Assembly: GCA_015075405.1 (NCBI GenBank)
Contig: JABTUK010000002.1
Span: 186,001-250,000, forward strand
DNA from: Anaerolineales bacterium
GTDB taxonomy: Bacteria; Chloroflexota; Anaerolineae; 4572-78; J111
Reading direction: 5' to 3'
DNA: 64,000 nucleotides
Each line of letters starts with the position of its first letter. Position 1 is the stretch's first letter. Below, piece by piece: positions 34,591 through 42,173 of this stretch. The notes below the pieces were generated by a model. It saw only the letters and a list, made by a program, of their open reading frames with translations. It was not told where the DNA came from and ran no database searches. Both the position numbers and the translations under genes were made by a program.

Positions 34591-36057
34591 ATGCCAATAG
34601 ATTTTCCAATTCTGAACTTTGCCGCGTTGGCGCCGGTGCTGGCAGTTCTCGGTACGGCGGCGCTGGTGATGATTTGTGACCTGTTTATCAGCGATAAGCG
34701 TTTTCTGGGCTATCTGAGTCTCTTGGGTTTGGGGATTGCCCTGGCCCCTTGTTTTGTGATGCTCTTAGCGGCCCCACCCGCGCCAGCCTTCCAAAATATG
34801 GCCGTGAGTGATGGCTATTCGCTGGTGCTTGATTTGATTTTTATTGTCACGGCGGGGCTGTCGGTGTTGATTTCGCTGGGCTATCTTGACCACAAGGGTA
34901 TGCAGCGCGGCGAATATTATGCCCTACTGTTGTTTGCCACCAGCGGCATGATGATGATGGGGGCGGCCACCGATTTGATTGTTGTTTTTATGGGGCTGGA
35001 AATCATGTCCATGGCCCTCTATATTTTGGCGGCGTTCAACCGGCGGCAAATGGCCTCCGGTGAGGCCGGGATGAAATATTTTGTGCTGGGTGCGTTCGCC
35101 TCGGCCTTTTTCCTGTACGGTGTGGCCCTACTGTATGGCGCAACCGGCTCGACCAACCTTCAGGCAATTGGCGAGTGGTTTACCCCCGAGCGGGGTAATA
35201 TGCGCGACCCGCTGGCGTTGGTCGGCCTGGGGCTGATCCTGGTGGGTTTTGGCTTCAAAATCGCGGCGGTGCCCTTTCAATGGTGGACGCCGGATGTCTA
35301 TCACGGCGCGCCGACCTCGGTCACGGCTTTCATGTCGGTCGGAGCTAAAGCGGCCGGTTTTGCCGCGCTCATCCGGCTGCTGATGGTCTCTTTTAGCAAC
35401 GCCTTTACCCTCGACTGGCAGATTGCGGTGGCTTTCCTGGCCGTCATTACCATGACCGGCGGCAATATCGCGGCGCTGGCGCAGAAAGATGTTAAGCGGA
35501 CCCTGGCTTATTCCAGTATTGCCCATGCTGGATACATTTTAGTGGGGGTAGCCGCAGGCAATATAGCCGGCGTCACCGGGATTCTCTTTTACCTCATGGC
35601 TTATGCCTTTATGAATATCGGCGCATTTGCCATGGTCACGGTCTTGGAGCGGCGCGATGCTATCGGGACCAGCTTTACCGATTACGCGGGGCTGGGCGCG
35701 CGCAAACCCTTACTGGCCCTAGCCATGACCTTTTTCATGTTCTCGCTGACCGGGATTCCACCCTTTATCGGCTTTTGGGGTAAGTTATATGTCTTTGGGG
35801 CAGCGGTCGAGGCGGGTATGAGCTGGCTGGCGGCTGCCGGGATGATCAACAGCGCTATTTCAGCTTTCTATTATCTGGCAGTCGTGGTGCAGATGTATAT
35901 GCGCCCGGCCGCTGATGGTCAAGAAACAATCCCGCTTAATCTGAATGGACCTATTACTTTCACCCTGACTGTCGCAGCAGTTGTAACCATCGTTTTGGGA
36001 GTTTGGCCAACGCCCTTAGTCAATTTAACGTCGCTGGGGTTGTTCGGCCTGCCTTAA
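34591..36057 (+). CDS. nuoN: NADH-quinone oxidoreductase subunit N
   Basis: A 488-residue antiporter-like subunit. Conserved residues include VVFMGLEIMSMALYILAAFNRR, FKIAAVPFQWWTPDVYHGAPTSVTAFM and KDVKRTLAYSSIAHAGYILVG. It closes the operon, so all 14 subunits are present as 13 genes. Confidence 0.96.
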   Translation: MPIDFPILNFAALAPVLAVLGTAALVMICDLFISDKRFLGYLSLLGLGIALAPCFVMLLAAPPAPAFQNMAVSDGYSLVLDLIFIVTAGLSVLISLGYLDHKGMQRGEYYALLLFATSGMMMMGAATDLIVVFMGLEIMSMALYILAAFNRRQMASGEAGMKYFVLGAFASAFFLYGVALLYGATGSTNLQAIGEWFTPERGNMRDPLALVGLGLILVGFGFKIAAVPFQWWTPDVYHGAPTSVTAFMSVGAKAAGFAALIRLLMVSFSNAFTLDWQIAVAFLAVITMTGGNIAALAQKDVKRTLAYSSIAHAGYILVGVAAGNIAGVTGILFYLMAYAFMNIGAFAMVTVLERRDAIGTSFTDYAGLGARKPLLALAMTFFMFSLTGIPPFIGFWGKLYVFGAAVEAGMSWLAAAGMINSAISAFYYLAVVVQMYMRPAADGQETIPLNLNGPITFTLTVAAVVTIVLGVWPTPLVNLTSLGLFGLP

Positions 36058-36199
36058 GGATATTTCCGTAGGTAAAAAGCGTTCAACCCCACCAAAGCAG
36101 TCAATCAACCAAAATACCTAAGCGGGTATATAGCCTGTTGGCAAAATCTGTGCTATTATAGTAAGGTATTGACAAGCCAGGGTAAAGATACAGATTGTT

Positions 36200-36532
36200 A
36201 TGTTATCCACAAAATTGACCCGCCAAAACGACGTTTGGTGCTTGAAGTTGAATGGTAATGTTGACGTTGCTACCGCCCACCTGATGTGGTCTACGGATAA
36301 CAGTGCCTCTCTGGTAAAAGAGATGGTTCAGGCCAAGGTTAAAAAGTTGGCGATTGATTTAACCGGTGTAGATTTTATCGACTCACACGGGTTAAGAGTT
36401 TTGTTAAACGCTCATAAAGACTTTTCCCACGAGAATATCCAGATTATTTTACAAAATCCCAATCCGCACCTCAAGCGTTTACTCAGAATCATGCAATTTG
36501 ACCGCGTTTTTGTGATTGAAGTGGATGATTAA
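36200..36532 (+). CDS. STAS-domain anti-sigma-factor antagonist-like protein
   Basis: A 110-residue single STAS domain. The phosphorylation loop region is VKKLAIDLTGVDFIDSHGLRVLLNAHK, with Ser in DSHGL as the expected SpoIIAA-type phosphorylation site. It would act in partner switching with an anti-sigma kinase not found nearby. A receiver-domain gene follows after 47 bases, so a shared signalling pathway is plausible. Confidence 0.8.
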   Translation: MLSTKLTRQNDVWCLKLNGNVDVATAHLMWSTDNSASLVKEMVQAKVKKLAIDLTGVDFIDSHGLRVLLNAHKDFSHENIQIILQNPNPHLKRLLRIMQFDRVFVIEVDD

Positions 36533-36579
36533 AATAATGGCCGGGTTAAGGATGGGTTAGCCAACGACGAAGGTTTTTA

Positions 36580-37023
36580 ATGAACGAGCAAGGCCCCAGA
36601 AAACTCAAGCGACTGCATTCACAGGGCGATGAGCCTAAACAAGCCACTCGCATCCTTTATGTGGAAGATGCCGAGGTTATCCGCGATACTATTTCACGCT
36701 TGTTGGAAGTTTATGGCTATAAAGTAGCCTATGCCCGCAACGGCCAGGAGGGCGTCGAAATGGCCCTCAAATGGAAACCCGACCTGGTCTTGATGGATTT
36801 ACGGATGCCGGTGATGGATGGCTACAAAGCCATCCAGGAGATTCGATTTAACCCCCAAACCCGACAAATCCCCATTTTTGTAGTCTCGGCCTGGAGCAGC
36901 AAAAAAGAGCGAGATCAGGCCCGCCTGGCCGGGGCCGACGAATTTTTTGTCAAGCCGCCTGACCTCAACCGCCTGATCGAAGCGATTGACGTGGCCGTAG
37001 CCGCCGCCAGGAAAACAAAATAA
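36580..37023 (+). CDS. Single-domain response regulator
   Basis: A 147-residue receiver domain with an N-terminal basic tail. Phospho-acceptor Asp is in LVLMDLRMPVMDGY, the acidic pair in YVEDAEV, Ser in VVSAWSS and Lys in FFVKPPD. There is no DNA-binding output domain, so it works by protein contact. The GAF-PAS kinase at 9.8 kb is an orphan in this window, but pairing is only speculation. Confidence 0.88.
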   Translation: MNEQGPRKLKRLHSQGDEPKQATRILYVEDAEVIRDTISRLLEVYGYKVAYARNGQEGVEMALKWKPDLVLMDLRMPVMDGYKAIQEIRFNPQTRQIPIFVVSAWSSKKERDQARLAGADEFFVKPPDLNRLIEAIDVAVAAARKTK

Positions 37024-37079
37024 GCTTAGTAAATTCTCGCCCCTTAAAACTCAATAGAACACCAGATTAAAATTTAGAC

Positions 37080-37109
37080 TTGACACAGAACACACGTTCG
37101 TGATATAAT
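37080..37109 (+). promoter_or_regulatory. SOS promoter with LexA box upstream of lexA
   Basis: TTGACA (37080-37085) and TATAAT (37104-37109) are 18 bases apart. The LexA-type operator GAACACACGTTC (37088-37099) lies in the spacer, as in autoregulated lexA genes of Gram-positive type. A degenerate second half box GAACATATGACC lies at 37133-37144. Confidence 0.85.
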
Positions 37110-37165
37110 GGCTCTAATAGCACAAATGGTCCGAACATATGACCGTTTATTAAGGAGAATACATC

Positions 37166-37807
37166 ATGAGCCTATCCGAACGACAAAGCAAAATCCTCAG
37201 TTTCTTAAAAACCTTCACCCTCGACAACGGCTACCCCCCCACTATTCGCGAAATTGGCGAAGCGGTAGGCATCTCTTCAACCTCGGTAGTTAATTACAAC
37301 CTCGATGCCCTGCAGCGAGGCGGCTTCATTTACCGTGATCGCACCGTTTCACGCGGCATACGCCTGGTAGAGTCCCTAAATGAGATGTCCTCCAGCGCGC
37401 TTGATCTGGTCCGGGTGCCGCTGTTGGGCCGTATTGCCGCCGGTGAACCGCTGCGGGTTTTCCCCGACAGCTTTGACAGCGAAACCGACGCCATCGAACT
37501 CACCCGTGATATGATCCCCGACGAAGAAGGCATCTACGCCTTAAAAGTCAAGGGGACTTCCATGATTGACGCCCTGATCAACGATGGCGATATTGTGGTC
37601 ATGCGCCACACCCAAACGGCCAACAATGGCGATATGGTGGCCGCCTGGCTCAGCGACCGGGAAGAAACCACCCTCAAGCGGTTTTTCCACGAAGGCGACC
37701 GCATCCGCTTGCAGCCGGAAAACCAGACGATGGCCCCCATTTACGTGGATGCCGATAAGGTTGACATCAAAGGCCGGGTGGTAGCAGTTATTCGCCAGTT
37801 GAATTAA
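37166..37807 (+). CDS. lexA: LexA repressor with cleavable Ala-Gly site
   Basis: A 213-residue LexA. The winged-helix DNA-binding domain (1-70, GYPPTIREIGEAVGISSTSVVNYNLDALQRGG) is followed by the S24 peptidase domain. The autocleavage site is in VPLLGRIAAGEPLRVF (Ala-Gly), the nucleophile Ser in KGTSMIDALINDGD and the general-base Lys in TTLKRFF. AAGGAG precedes ATG 37166. Together with the operator upstream this is a complete SOS regulator. A second LexA-like gene follows 0.8 kb downstream. Confidence 0.95.
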   Translation: MSLSERQSKILSFLKTFTLDNGYPPTIREIGEAVGISSTSVVNYNLDALQRGGFIYRDRTVSRGIRLVESLNEMSSSALDLVRVPLLGRIAAGEPLRVFPDSFDSETDAIELTRDMIPDEEGIYALKVKGTSMIDALINDGDIVVMRHTQTANNGDMVAAWLSDREETTLKRFFHEGDRIRLQPENQTMAPIYVDADKVDIKGRVVAVIRQLN

Positions 37808-37933
37808 GCCGATGGCGGGCCATTGCAATGGTCTATGTGGCAATTTGGCTCCCCGTGATTTTCTGGGCGAGATGGATGCCGTAGCGGTTGTTCCAGAATA
37901 AATGTAGTTGGCATAAGCAGTAGTGAGGACGAG

Positions 37934-37962
37934 CACGCTCTCAAAAGGAGCGTGTTTTTTTT
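37934..37962 (+). terminator. Intrinsic terminator after lexA
   Basis: A 7-bp stem CACGCTC/GAGCGTG with a 7-nt loop, followed by eight T residues. It lies about 130 bases after the lexA stop and just before the next SOS promoter. Confidence 0.88.
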
Positions 37963-37994
37963 CTAACTTTTAAGGTCAATTGCTTTCTAAAAAC

Positions 37995-38024
37995 TTGACA
38001 CCAGAACAAACGTTCTGATATAAT
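37995..38024 (+). promoter_or_regulatory. SOS promoter of the EAD-like gene
   Basis: TTGACA (37995-38000), 18-base spacer, TATAAT (38019-38024), with the operator GAACAAACGTTC at 38004-38015 inside the spacer. The geometry is identical to the lexA promoter. Confidence 0.85.
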
Positions 38025-38086
38025 GAGACTCGCTGTGCTGAATAGTTGTTTAATTTACCAAATAAATCGCGGGTAAAAGTAACCCC

Positions 38087-38446
38087 ATGCCTAAATTTTT
38101 TCGGTCATCTGCTCTGGGTCGCATGAAGTTGAAGCCGGCCAAGCGGCGAAAAATGACCAAAAGGTATCATCTGCGCAATATTCAAAATCTCCTCACCCAG
38201 GGCTTTACCGAACCGGAACTACGCGACCTGTGCTTTTATGAACTGGAATTCAGACCCGTCCACGATCAACTGCCACAAGGCGCCGGCAAGACCGAAATTG
38301 TGCGCTGTCTGCTGGAGTATGCCGAACAAAAAGTGTTACTCGATGCTCTCTTGAGCCTGGCTAAAAAGCATAATCCGGGACGCTATAAACAACATCAGCC
38401 CTACGTTATTGTCTCCTCCGCCCGCTCGCCTAAAAAGTCACCCTGA
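38087..38446 (+). CDS. Small EAD-like (effector-associated domain) protein under SOS control
   Basis: A 119-residue basic protein. Residues 25-105 (YHLRNIQNLLTQGFTEPELRDLCFYELEFRP, GAGKTEIVRCLLEYAEQKVLLDALLSLAKKHNPGRY) resemble effector-associated domains, small helical adaptors that in larger proteins link sensors to effectors in bacterial conflict systems. Here it stands alone. The start is uncertain: ATG codons at 38087, 38123 and 38153 are in frame. Its promoter carries a LexA operator, so it should be induced by DNA damage. Partner unknown. Confidence 0.65.
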   Translation: MPKFFRSSALGRMKLKPAKRRKMTKRYHLRNIQNLLTQGFTEPELRDLCFYELEFRPVHDQLPQGAGKTEIVRCLLEYAEQKVLLDALLSLAKKHNPGRYKQHQPYVIVSSARSPKKSP

Positions 38447-38492
38447 CAGAAAACCCTCTTTCATTTTTAAGCTAAATTCACAAAACTCATAC

Positions 38493-38545
38493 TTGACATT
38501 AGAACGCGTGTTCTGGTATAATGGGATTTAATAGAACGTCCGTTC
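38493..38545 (+). promoter_or_regulatory. SOS promoter with two LexA boxes upstream of the LexA paralog
   Basis: TTGACA (38493-38498), 18-base spacer, TATAAT (38517-38522). Operators GAACGCGTGTTC (38502-38513) in the spacer and GAACGTCCGTTC (38534-38545) just downstream. Two perfect boxes suggest tight repression. Confidence 0.87.
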
Positions 38546-38591
38546 TAGTACCTCGCTATCGGAACTTAAGATGAAAGGAGCCAGATAACTT

Positions 38592-39194
38592 ATGAGAATC
38601 AGTGACAAACAAAAACAGATGCTGGCGTTTATCGAAACCTTTGTTGGCAAAAATGGATATCCGCCCACCCACGAAGAGATTCGGGCCGGGCTAAAAATCA
38701 GCACCAAATCCCTGGTAAATTATCACCTCGAAGCCCTGGCCGGAGCATCTCTGTTGAGCCGTTCACCGAATACGCCACGCGGCATCCGTCTGGCGAATGA
38801 ACGGGAACCCTTCACTGTTCCCTTGACCAGCAGCCCCATGCTGCTGGACAATTCGGCGGATTTCGATGAGCAAGATGTGGTTGAACTAACATGCGATATT
38901 GTTTCCAATACCCCTGATCTTTATGCGCTCAAAGTGCAGGGCGACTCGATGATGGATGCGCTGGTCAACGATGGCGACATTGTAATTATTCAGCGCCAAA
39001 ATCAGGCCAAGAATGGCGAGTTGGTAGCGGTAAGGTTGCTAGAGCAAGATTGCACCACGCTCAAGCATTATTACCGGGAAAACGGCCATGTGCGTTTGCA
39101 GCCGGCCAATCCTACCCTGGAACCGATATTGGTCAAACCGACGGCTGTCCAGGTTGAAGGCAAGGTGATGGCGATTATTCGCCAGGTGAGTTGA
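38592..39194 (+). CDS. LexA paralog lacking the Ala-Gly cleavage site
   Basis: A 200-residue LexA-like protein. The winged helix (GYPPTHEEIRAGLKISTKSLVNYHLEALAGA) and the S24 domain with Ser in QGDSMMDALVNDGD and Lys in TTLKHYY are intact. The segment that aligns with the scissile loop of LexA reads VPLTSSPMLLDNS and has no Ala-Gly; it is also a few residues shorter. So the catalytic dyad is there, but normal self-cleavage is not expected. It may be a non-inducible repressor, or be cleaved elsewhere. RBS GAAAGGAG precedes ATG 38592. Confidence 0.88.
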   Translation: MRISDKQKQMLAFIETFVGKNGYPPTHEEIRAGLKISTKSLVNYHLEALAGASLLSRSPNTPRGIRLANEREPFTVPLTSSPMLLDNSADFDEQDVVELTCDIVSNTPDLYALKVQGDSMMDALVNDGDIVIIQRQNQAKNGELVAVRLLEQDCTTLKHYYRENGHVRLQPANPTLEPILVKPTAVQVEGKVMAIIRQVS

Positions 39195-39394
39195 TTGATG
39201 CTCTAAAAAAATATTGCCGGAGTGTGTAGTAACCGCTTATACGTTAAAAGTTGCTAGGTTGGATGAATGGCCAACTAATCTTAGAGTGGAATGCGGTCAC
39301 AGCAGGAAAAATTATCTAAAGTGAAAACGACTCAAGATTAGCCGAATCCACAGCTCAGGGTTAGTGTGATGGGGTGGTGTCGGCGTGAGGGGCC

Positions 39395-40627
39395 ATGCTG
39401 GAGCAACTCAATTACCCCATACACTGGGAAAACCTTGACCAGGAGACGTATATGCGGCGCGTATTGGAGTATCAAGCCGATCAGATCGAGATGGTGTTAA
39501 CCAGCCATCGCGTACCGGGCCGGGTTATGGGCGGCATTGTCACGCCGCGCTGGGTCAGCTACCAGATCATTCCCGAAATTACCACCAAAGTGTCCCGCAT
39601 CATGGCCCTGTCCGAAGAAGTAGCGCTGCGGCTGGGGGCGCAAGGGGTTCGGGTCTCCCGGCACGGGGCGGCAATCCAAATAGACGTGCCCCGTGAGGAT
39701 GGACAGGTCGTCCGGCTGTTGAATCTATGCCGGCGGCTGAAAGACATCCCCAAACAGACCGCCATTCTGGGCCTCGACGAAACCGGCGTGCCCTTGCTGC
39801 TCCGCCTGCCCTCGCCCGAAGTGGCGCATGTACTGGTTTCCGGCACCACCGGCTCCGGCAAAACGGCCCTGGTGCGGAGTATGGCTCTGTCACTGGCCAT
39901 GCACAACCGCCTGGGCGAAGTGCAGATGGTCTTTATTGACCCCAAAGGGAACGGCTTCGACCCTTTCACCGCGTTTGATAGATTGGGCGGCGGACTGCCC
40001 CACCTGTTACGCCCGGCCGTCCACGAAGTGCATCAAGCCATCTTCCTGCTGGGCGAAATGGTCGAGGAAATGGTCCGGCGTGACCGCGAAAATATCTCGG
40101 AGCCGCGTGTGGTCATCTTTATTGACGAAGTGGCCGACCTGATGGAACAGGGCGGTAAGGCCATGGACCGGCTGATGACCCGGCTGACCCAGCGGGGCCG
40201 CAGCGCCGGACTGCACATCATCGCTTGCACCCAAAAACCGCTAGCCGCCAGCATTGGCAGCCTGACCCGCAGCAACTTCCCCGTGCGGCTGGTGGGCAGT
40301 GTAGCCAGCGCCGACGATGCCAAGATTGCCGCCGGCATTCCCGGCACAGGGGCGGAGAAATTGTTAGGCCGGGGCGACTTTTTGCTGGTGGCCAAAGGCC
40401 ACGTCACGCGCTTTCAGGCGGCCTATGTTAACGAGCAGGAGATCAGGCAGATTGTGAGTCGGATGAACGCCGGGGGTCGCCACAGCCGCCGCTGGCTGAC
40501 CGAAGCCGAAAGTGTACAGGTAGCGGCTACGGGTACCGACGGTCGAGCCGTGAAAGCTGTTCCGCCCGCGCCCAAGAAACGCGGCCTGGGTCTGATGTTT
40601 GGGCACCAGCTTAGACTTATAAAGTGA
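39395..40627 (+). CDS. FtsK/SpoIIIE-like DNA translocase without membrane domain
   Basis: A 410-residue P-loop ATPase. Walker A is LVSGTTGSGKTALVRSMAL (about 148-166), Walker B RVVIFIDEVADLM, and the FtsK-like segments FIDPKGNGFDPF and IIACTQKPLAASIGSLTRSNFPVRLVG are present. There are no transmembrane helices and no gamma DNA-recognition domain, unlike cell-division FtsK. Such short forms occur in plasmids and integrative elements and in Chloroflexota chromosomes. It follows the LexA paralog by 200 bases and is followed by two small genes of unknown role. Confidence 0.85.
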   Translation: MLEQLNYPIHWENLDQETYMRRVLEYQADQIEMVLTSHRVPGRVMGGIVTPRWVSYQIIPEITTKVSRIMALSEEVALRLGAQGVRVSRHGAAIQIDVPREDGQVVRLLNLCRRLKDIPKQTAILGLDETGVPLLLRLPSPEVAHVLVSGTTGSGKTALVRSMALSLAMHNRLGEVQMVFIDPKGNGFDPFTAFDRLGGGLPHLLRPAVHEVHQAIFLLGEMVEEMVRRDRENISEPRVVIFIDEVADLMEQGGKAMDRLMTRLTQRGRSAGLHIIACTQKPLAASIGSLTRSNFPVRLVGSVASADDAKIAAGIPGTGAEKLLGRGDFLLVAKGHVTRFQAAYVNEQEIRQIVSRMNAGGRHSRRWLTEAESVQVAATGTDGRAVKAVPPAPKKRGLGLMFGHQLRLIK

Positions 40628-40639
40628 TTGTCCAAAGGT

Positions 40640-40776
40640 AACTGCTAAGCCCCCATATCATCCTTCGACAAGCTCAGGACAGGTTTCGAGGCCATAGGCC
40701 GAGAAATCCCCAGGGCGCTATATAGACATTAGGGATTTCTCCCTTCGGTCGAAATGACATGCTTGAGCAGTTATGT
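40640..40776. repeat. Dispersed ~110-140-bp repeat, copy 2
   Basis: The core 40659-40761 matches 29851-29961 with scattered differences. Outer arms AACTGCTAAGC (from 40640) and GCTTGAGCAGTT (to about 40773) are imperfect inverted ends. Confidence 0.8.
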
Positions 40777-40828
40777 CCAAATTAGCTGTAGGGAGTTCGC
40801 AGCATCAAATAGGAAAGGTGGACGACTG

Positions 40829-41230
40829 ATGAAAAGATTTATCTACATTGCCGGGATTGTTTTTGTGGTCACACTGGCCGTGGTTATGGGCACTCGCATG
40901 AGTCCCGACGCCATTGCTGTGGTCATTGGCATCATTTGCGGGGTGCTCGCCTCCATCCCTACCAGCGCCTTATTGGTTTGGGTCATGCGCCAGCGCGACA
41001 AACAAATGGAAATGCAAATGGGCCAGATGCGTCCCTTCGGCGGCCAGTATCCCCCCGTTGTCGTCGTCAATGGACAAGGGACAAATGGGTATGGCAGTCC
41101 CTATCCCACCGCCGCTCTGTCTGCCGGACCACCCCCGATAGGGGGGCGCAGCTTCAAGGTGATTGGCCAGGAGAATACCGAATCGGTGGGTGATATTCTA
41201 CCCACTTTCTGGGATGAGGTTAATCAATGA
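40829..41230 (+). CDS. Small membrane protein of unknown function
   Basis: A 133-residue protein. Two hydrophobic helices (FIYIAGIVFVVTLAVVMG and AVVIGIICGVLASIPTSALLVWVM) are followed by a Met/Gln-rich basic region (RQRDKQMEMQMGQM) and a Gly/Pro/Tyr-rich cytoplasmic tail ending in SVGDILPTFWDEVNQ. An upstream in-frame start at 40754 lies within the dispersed repeat, so ATG 40829 after AGGAAAGGTGG is chosen. It lies between an FtsK-like gene and an 82-residue conserved-looking gene. Confidence 0.65.
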   Translation: MKRFIYIAGIVFVVTLAVVMGTRMSPDAIAVVIGIICGVLASIPTSALLVWVMRQRDKQMEMQMGQMRPFGGQYPPVVVVNGQGTNGYGSPYPTAALSAGPPPIGGRSFKVIGQENTESVGDILPTFWDEVNQ

Positions 41231-41306
41231 TGAAGAGGCGATGAGGCGATGATGGGTGAGGCGAAAAGTCTTCTCGCCTCCTCGCCTCACGTCTCCTCGC
41301 ATCTTT
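41228..41306. repeat. GATGAGGCGA-word hairpin
   Basis: The left half repeats GAGGCGATGAGGCGATGATGG and the right half its complement (TCTCGCCTCCTCGCCTCA, TCTCCTCGCATC). It starts at the stop codon of the membrane protein and ends before the RBS GGAGGT of the next gene. Confidence 0.85.
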
Positions 41307-41320
41307 TTTCGGAGGTAAAA

Positions 41321-41569
41321 ATGAAAGAAGGATTACTTTGGTTTGACAACGATCCTCAACGCAACATGGCTGACAAAATCAAGCGGGCCGCGACCCGTTA
41401 TCAGACCAGATTTGGTCGCCGCCCTACAACTTGCTACATTAGCAGCGCTGACTTCGATGGGCAGACTGACCAGATCGGTGGTATCCATTTAAAGCCAGCG
41501 ACAGACGTGCGCCGCCATCACTTTTGGCTCGGTGAGGAGCAAGATTCGCTTAAAGCTAAAGCGGCTTAA
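41321..41569 (+). CDS. 82-residue protein of unknown function
   Basis: A small soluble protein beginning MKEGLLWFDNDPQRNMADKI, with a basic middle (RAATRYQTRFGRRPTTCY) and the C-terminal sequence VRRHHFWLGEE. ATG 41321 follows GGAGGTAAAA. No family is recognised. Its position after the FtsK-like and membrane-protein genes suggests a three-gene unit. Confidence 0.6.
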   Translation: MKEGLLWFDNDPQRNMADKIKRAATRYQTRFGRRPTTCYISSADFDGQTDQIGGIHLKPATDVRRHHFWLGEEQDSLKAKAA

Positions 41570-41613
41570 GAATTTGTTGCCAGGAAGTTTCATATGTTGG
41601 CGAGAGAAGAACG

Positions 41614-42138
41614 GTGAGTAAACAGACAGCTCTGTTAGTGATAGATGCTCAAGTAAATATGTTTACCCAGGGAGAAGCCGTTTTTGGCGCAGAGGCTTTG
41701 CTGCGGAAAATGAGCTATTTGATTGCCAAAGCGCGGGCAGCGCGAGCGCCGGTGATTTATGTGCGAAATAATGGGGGTTTTAATGACCCTGACTTGTATA
41801 TTCACCCGGCTGTTAGCCCGATTGCCGGGGAAGCCATCATCCAAAAGCATACACCTGACGCTTTTTTTGAAACCGGCCTGCGCTGGGAATTGGAATTGAG
41901 GCAAGTCAAGCGGCTTATCATCATGGGGCTTCAGACCGAATTTTGTATTGACGCCACCTCTCATCGGGCTTTTGCCTTGGGATATGAGTTGATTTTGGTT
42001 AAAGATGGACACAGCACCTTTGACACACCTGAGCAAAGCGCCGTCGAGATTATAGCTCGTTATAATCGTGAGTGGGGAGCCTTTGCCAACTTGGTTGAAG
42101 CCAAGCAGGTTCACTTCGATTTTCCTCAGCCCTCTTGA
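41614..42138 (+). CDS. Isochorismatase-like cysteine hydrolase
   Basis: A 174-residue single-domain hydrolase. Catalytic Asp is in LLVIDAQVNMF, and the nucleophilic Cys in GLQTEFCIDATSH with the preceding cis-peptide region. Family members cleave isochorismate, nicotinamide or related amides; the substrate is not evident. GTG 41614 is the start, preceded by GAGAGAAGA. Confidence 0.85.
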   Translation: MSKQTALLVIDAQVNMFTQGEAVFGAEALLRKMSYLIAKARAARAPVIYVRNNGGFNDPDLYIHPAVSPIAGEAIIQKHTPDAFFETGLRWELELRQVKRLIIMGLQTEFCIDATSHRAFALGYELILVKDGHSTFDTPEQSAVEIIARYNREWGAFANLVEAKQVHFDFPQPS

Positions 42139-42173
42139 CTTTCGCCCGGCCCCAACGTACAATCGTTGCGGCT

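Noticed and set aside
37808..37933. Possible small RNA between lexA and its terminator
   Set aside because: Apart from the terminator no conserved structure or promoter was seen; it is more likely the 3' untranslated region.
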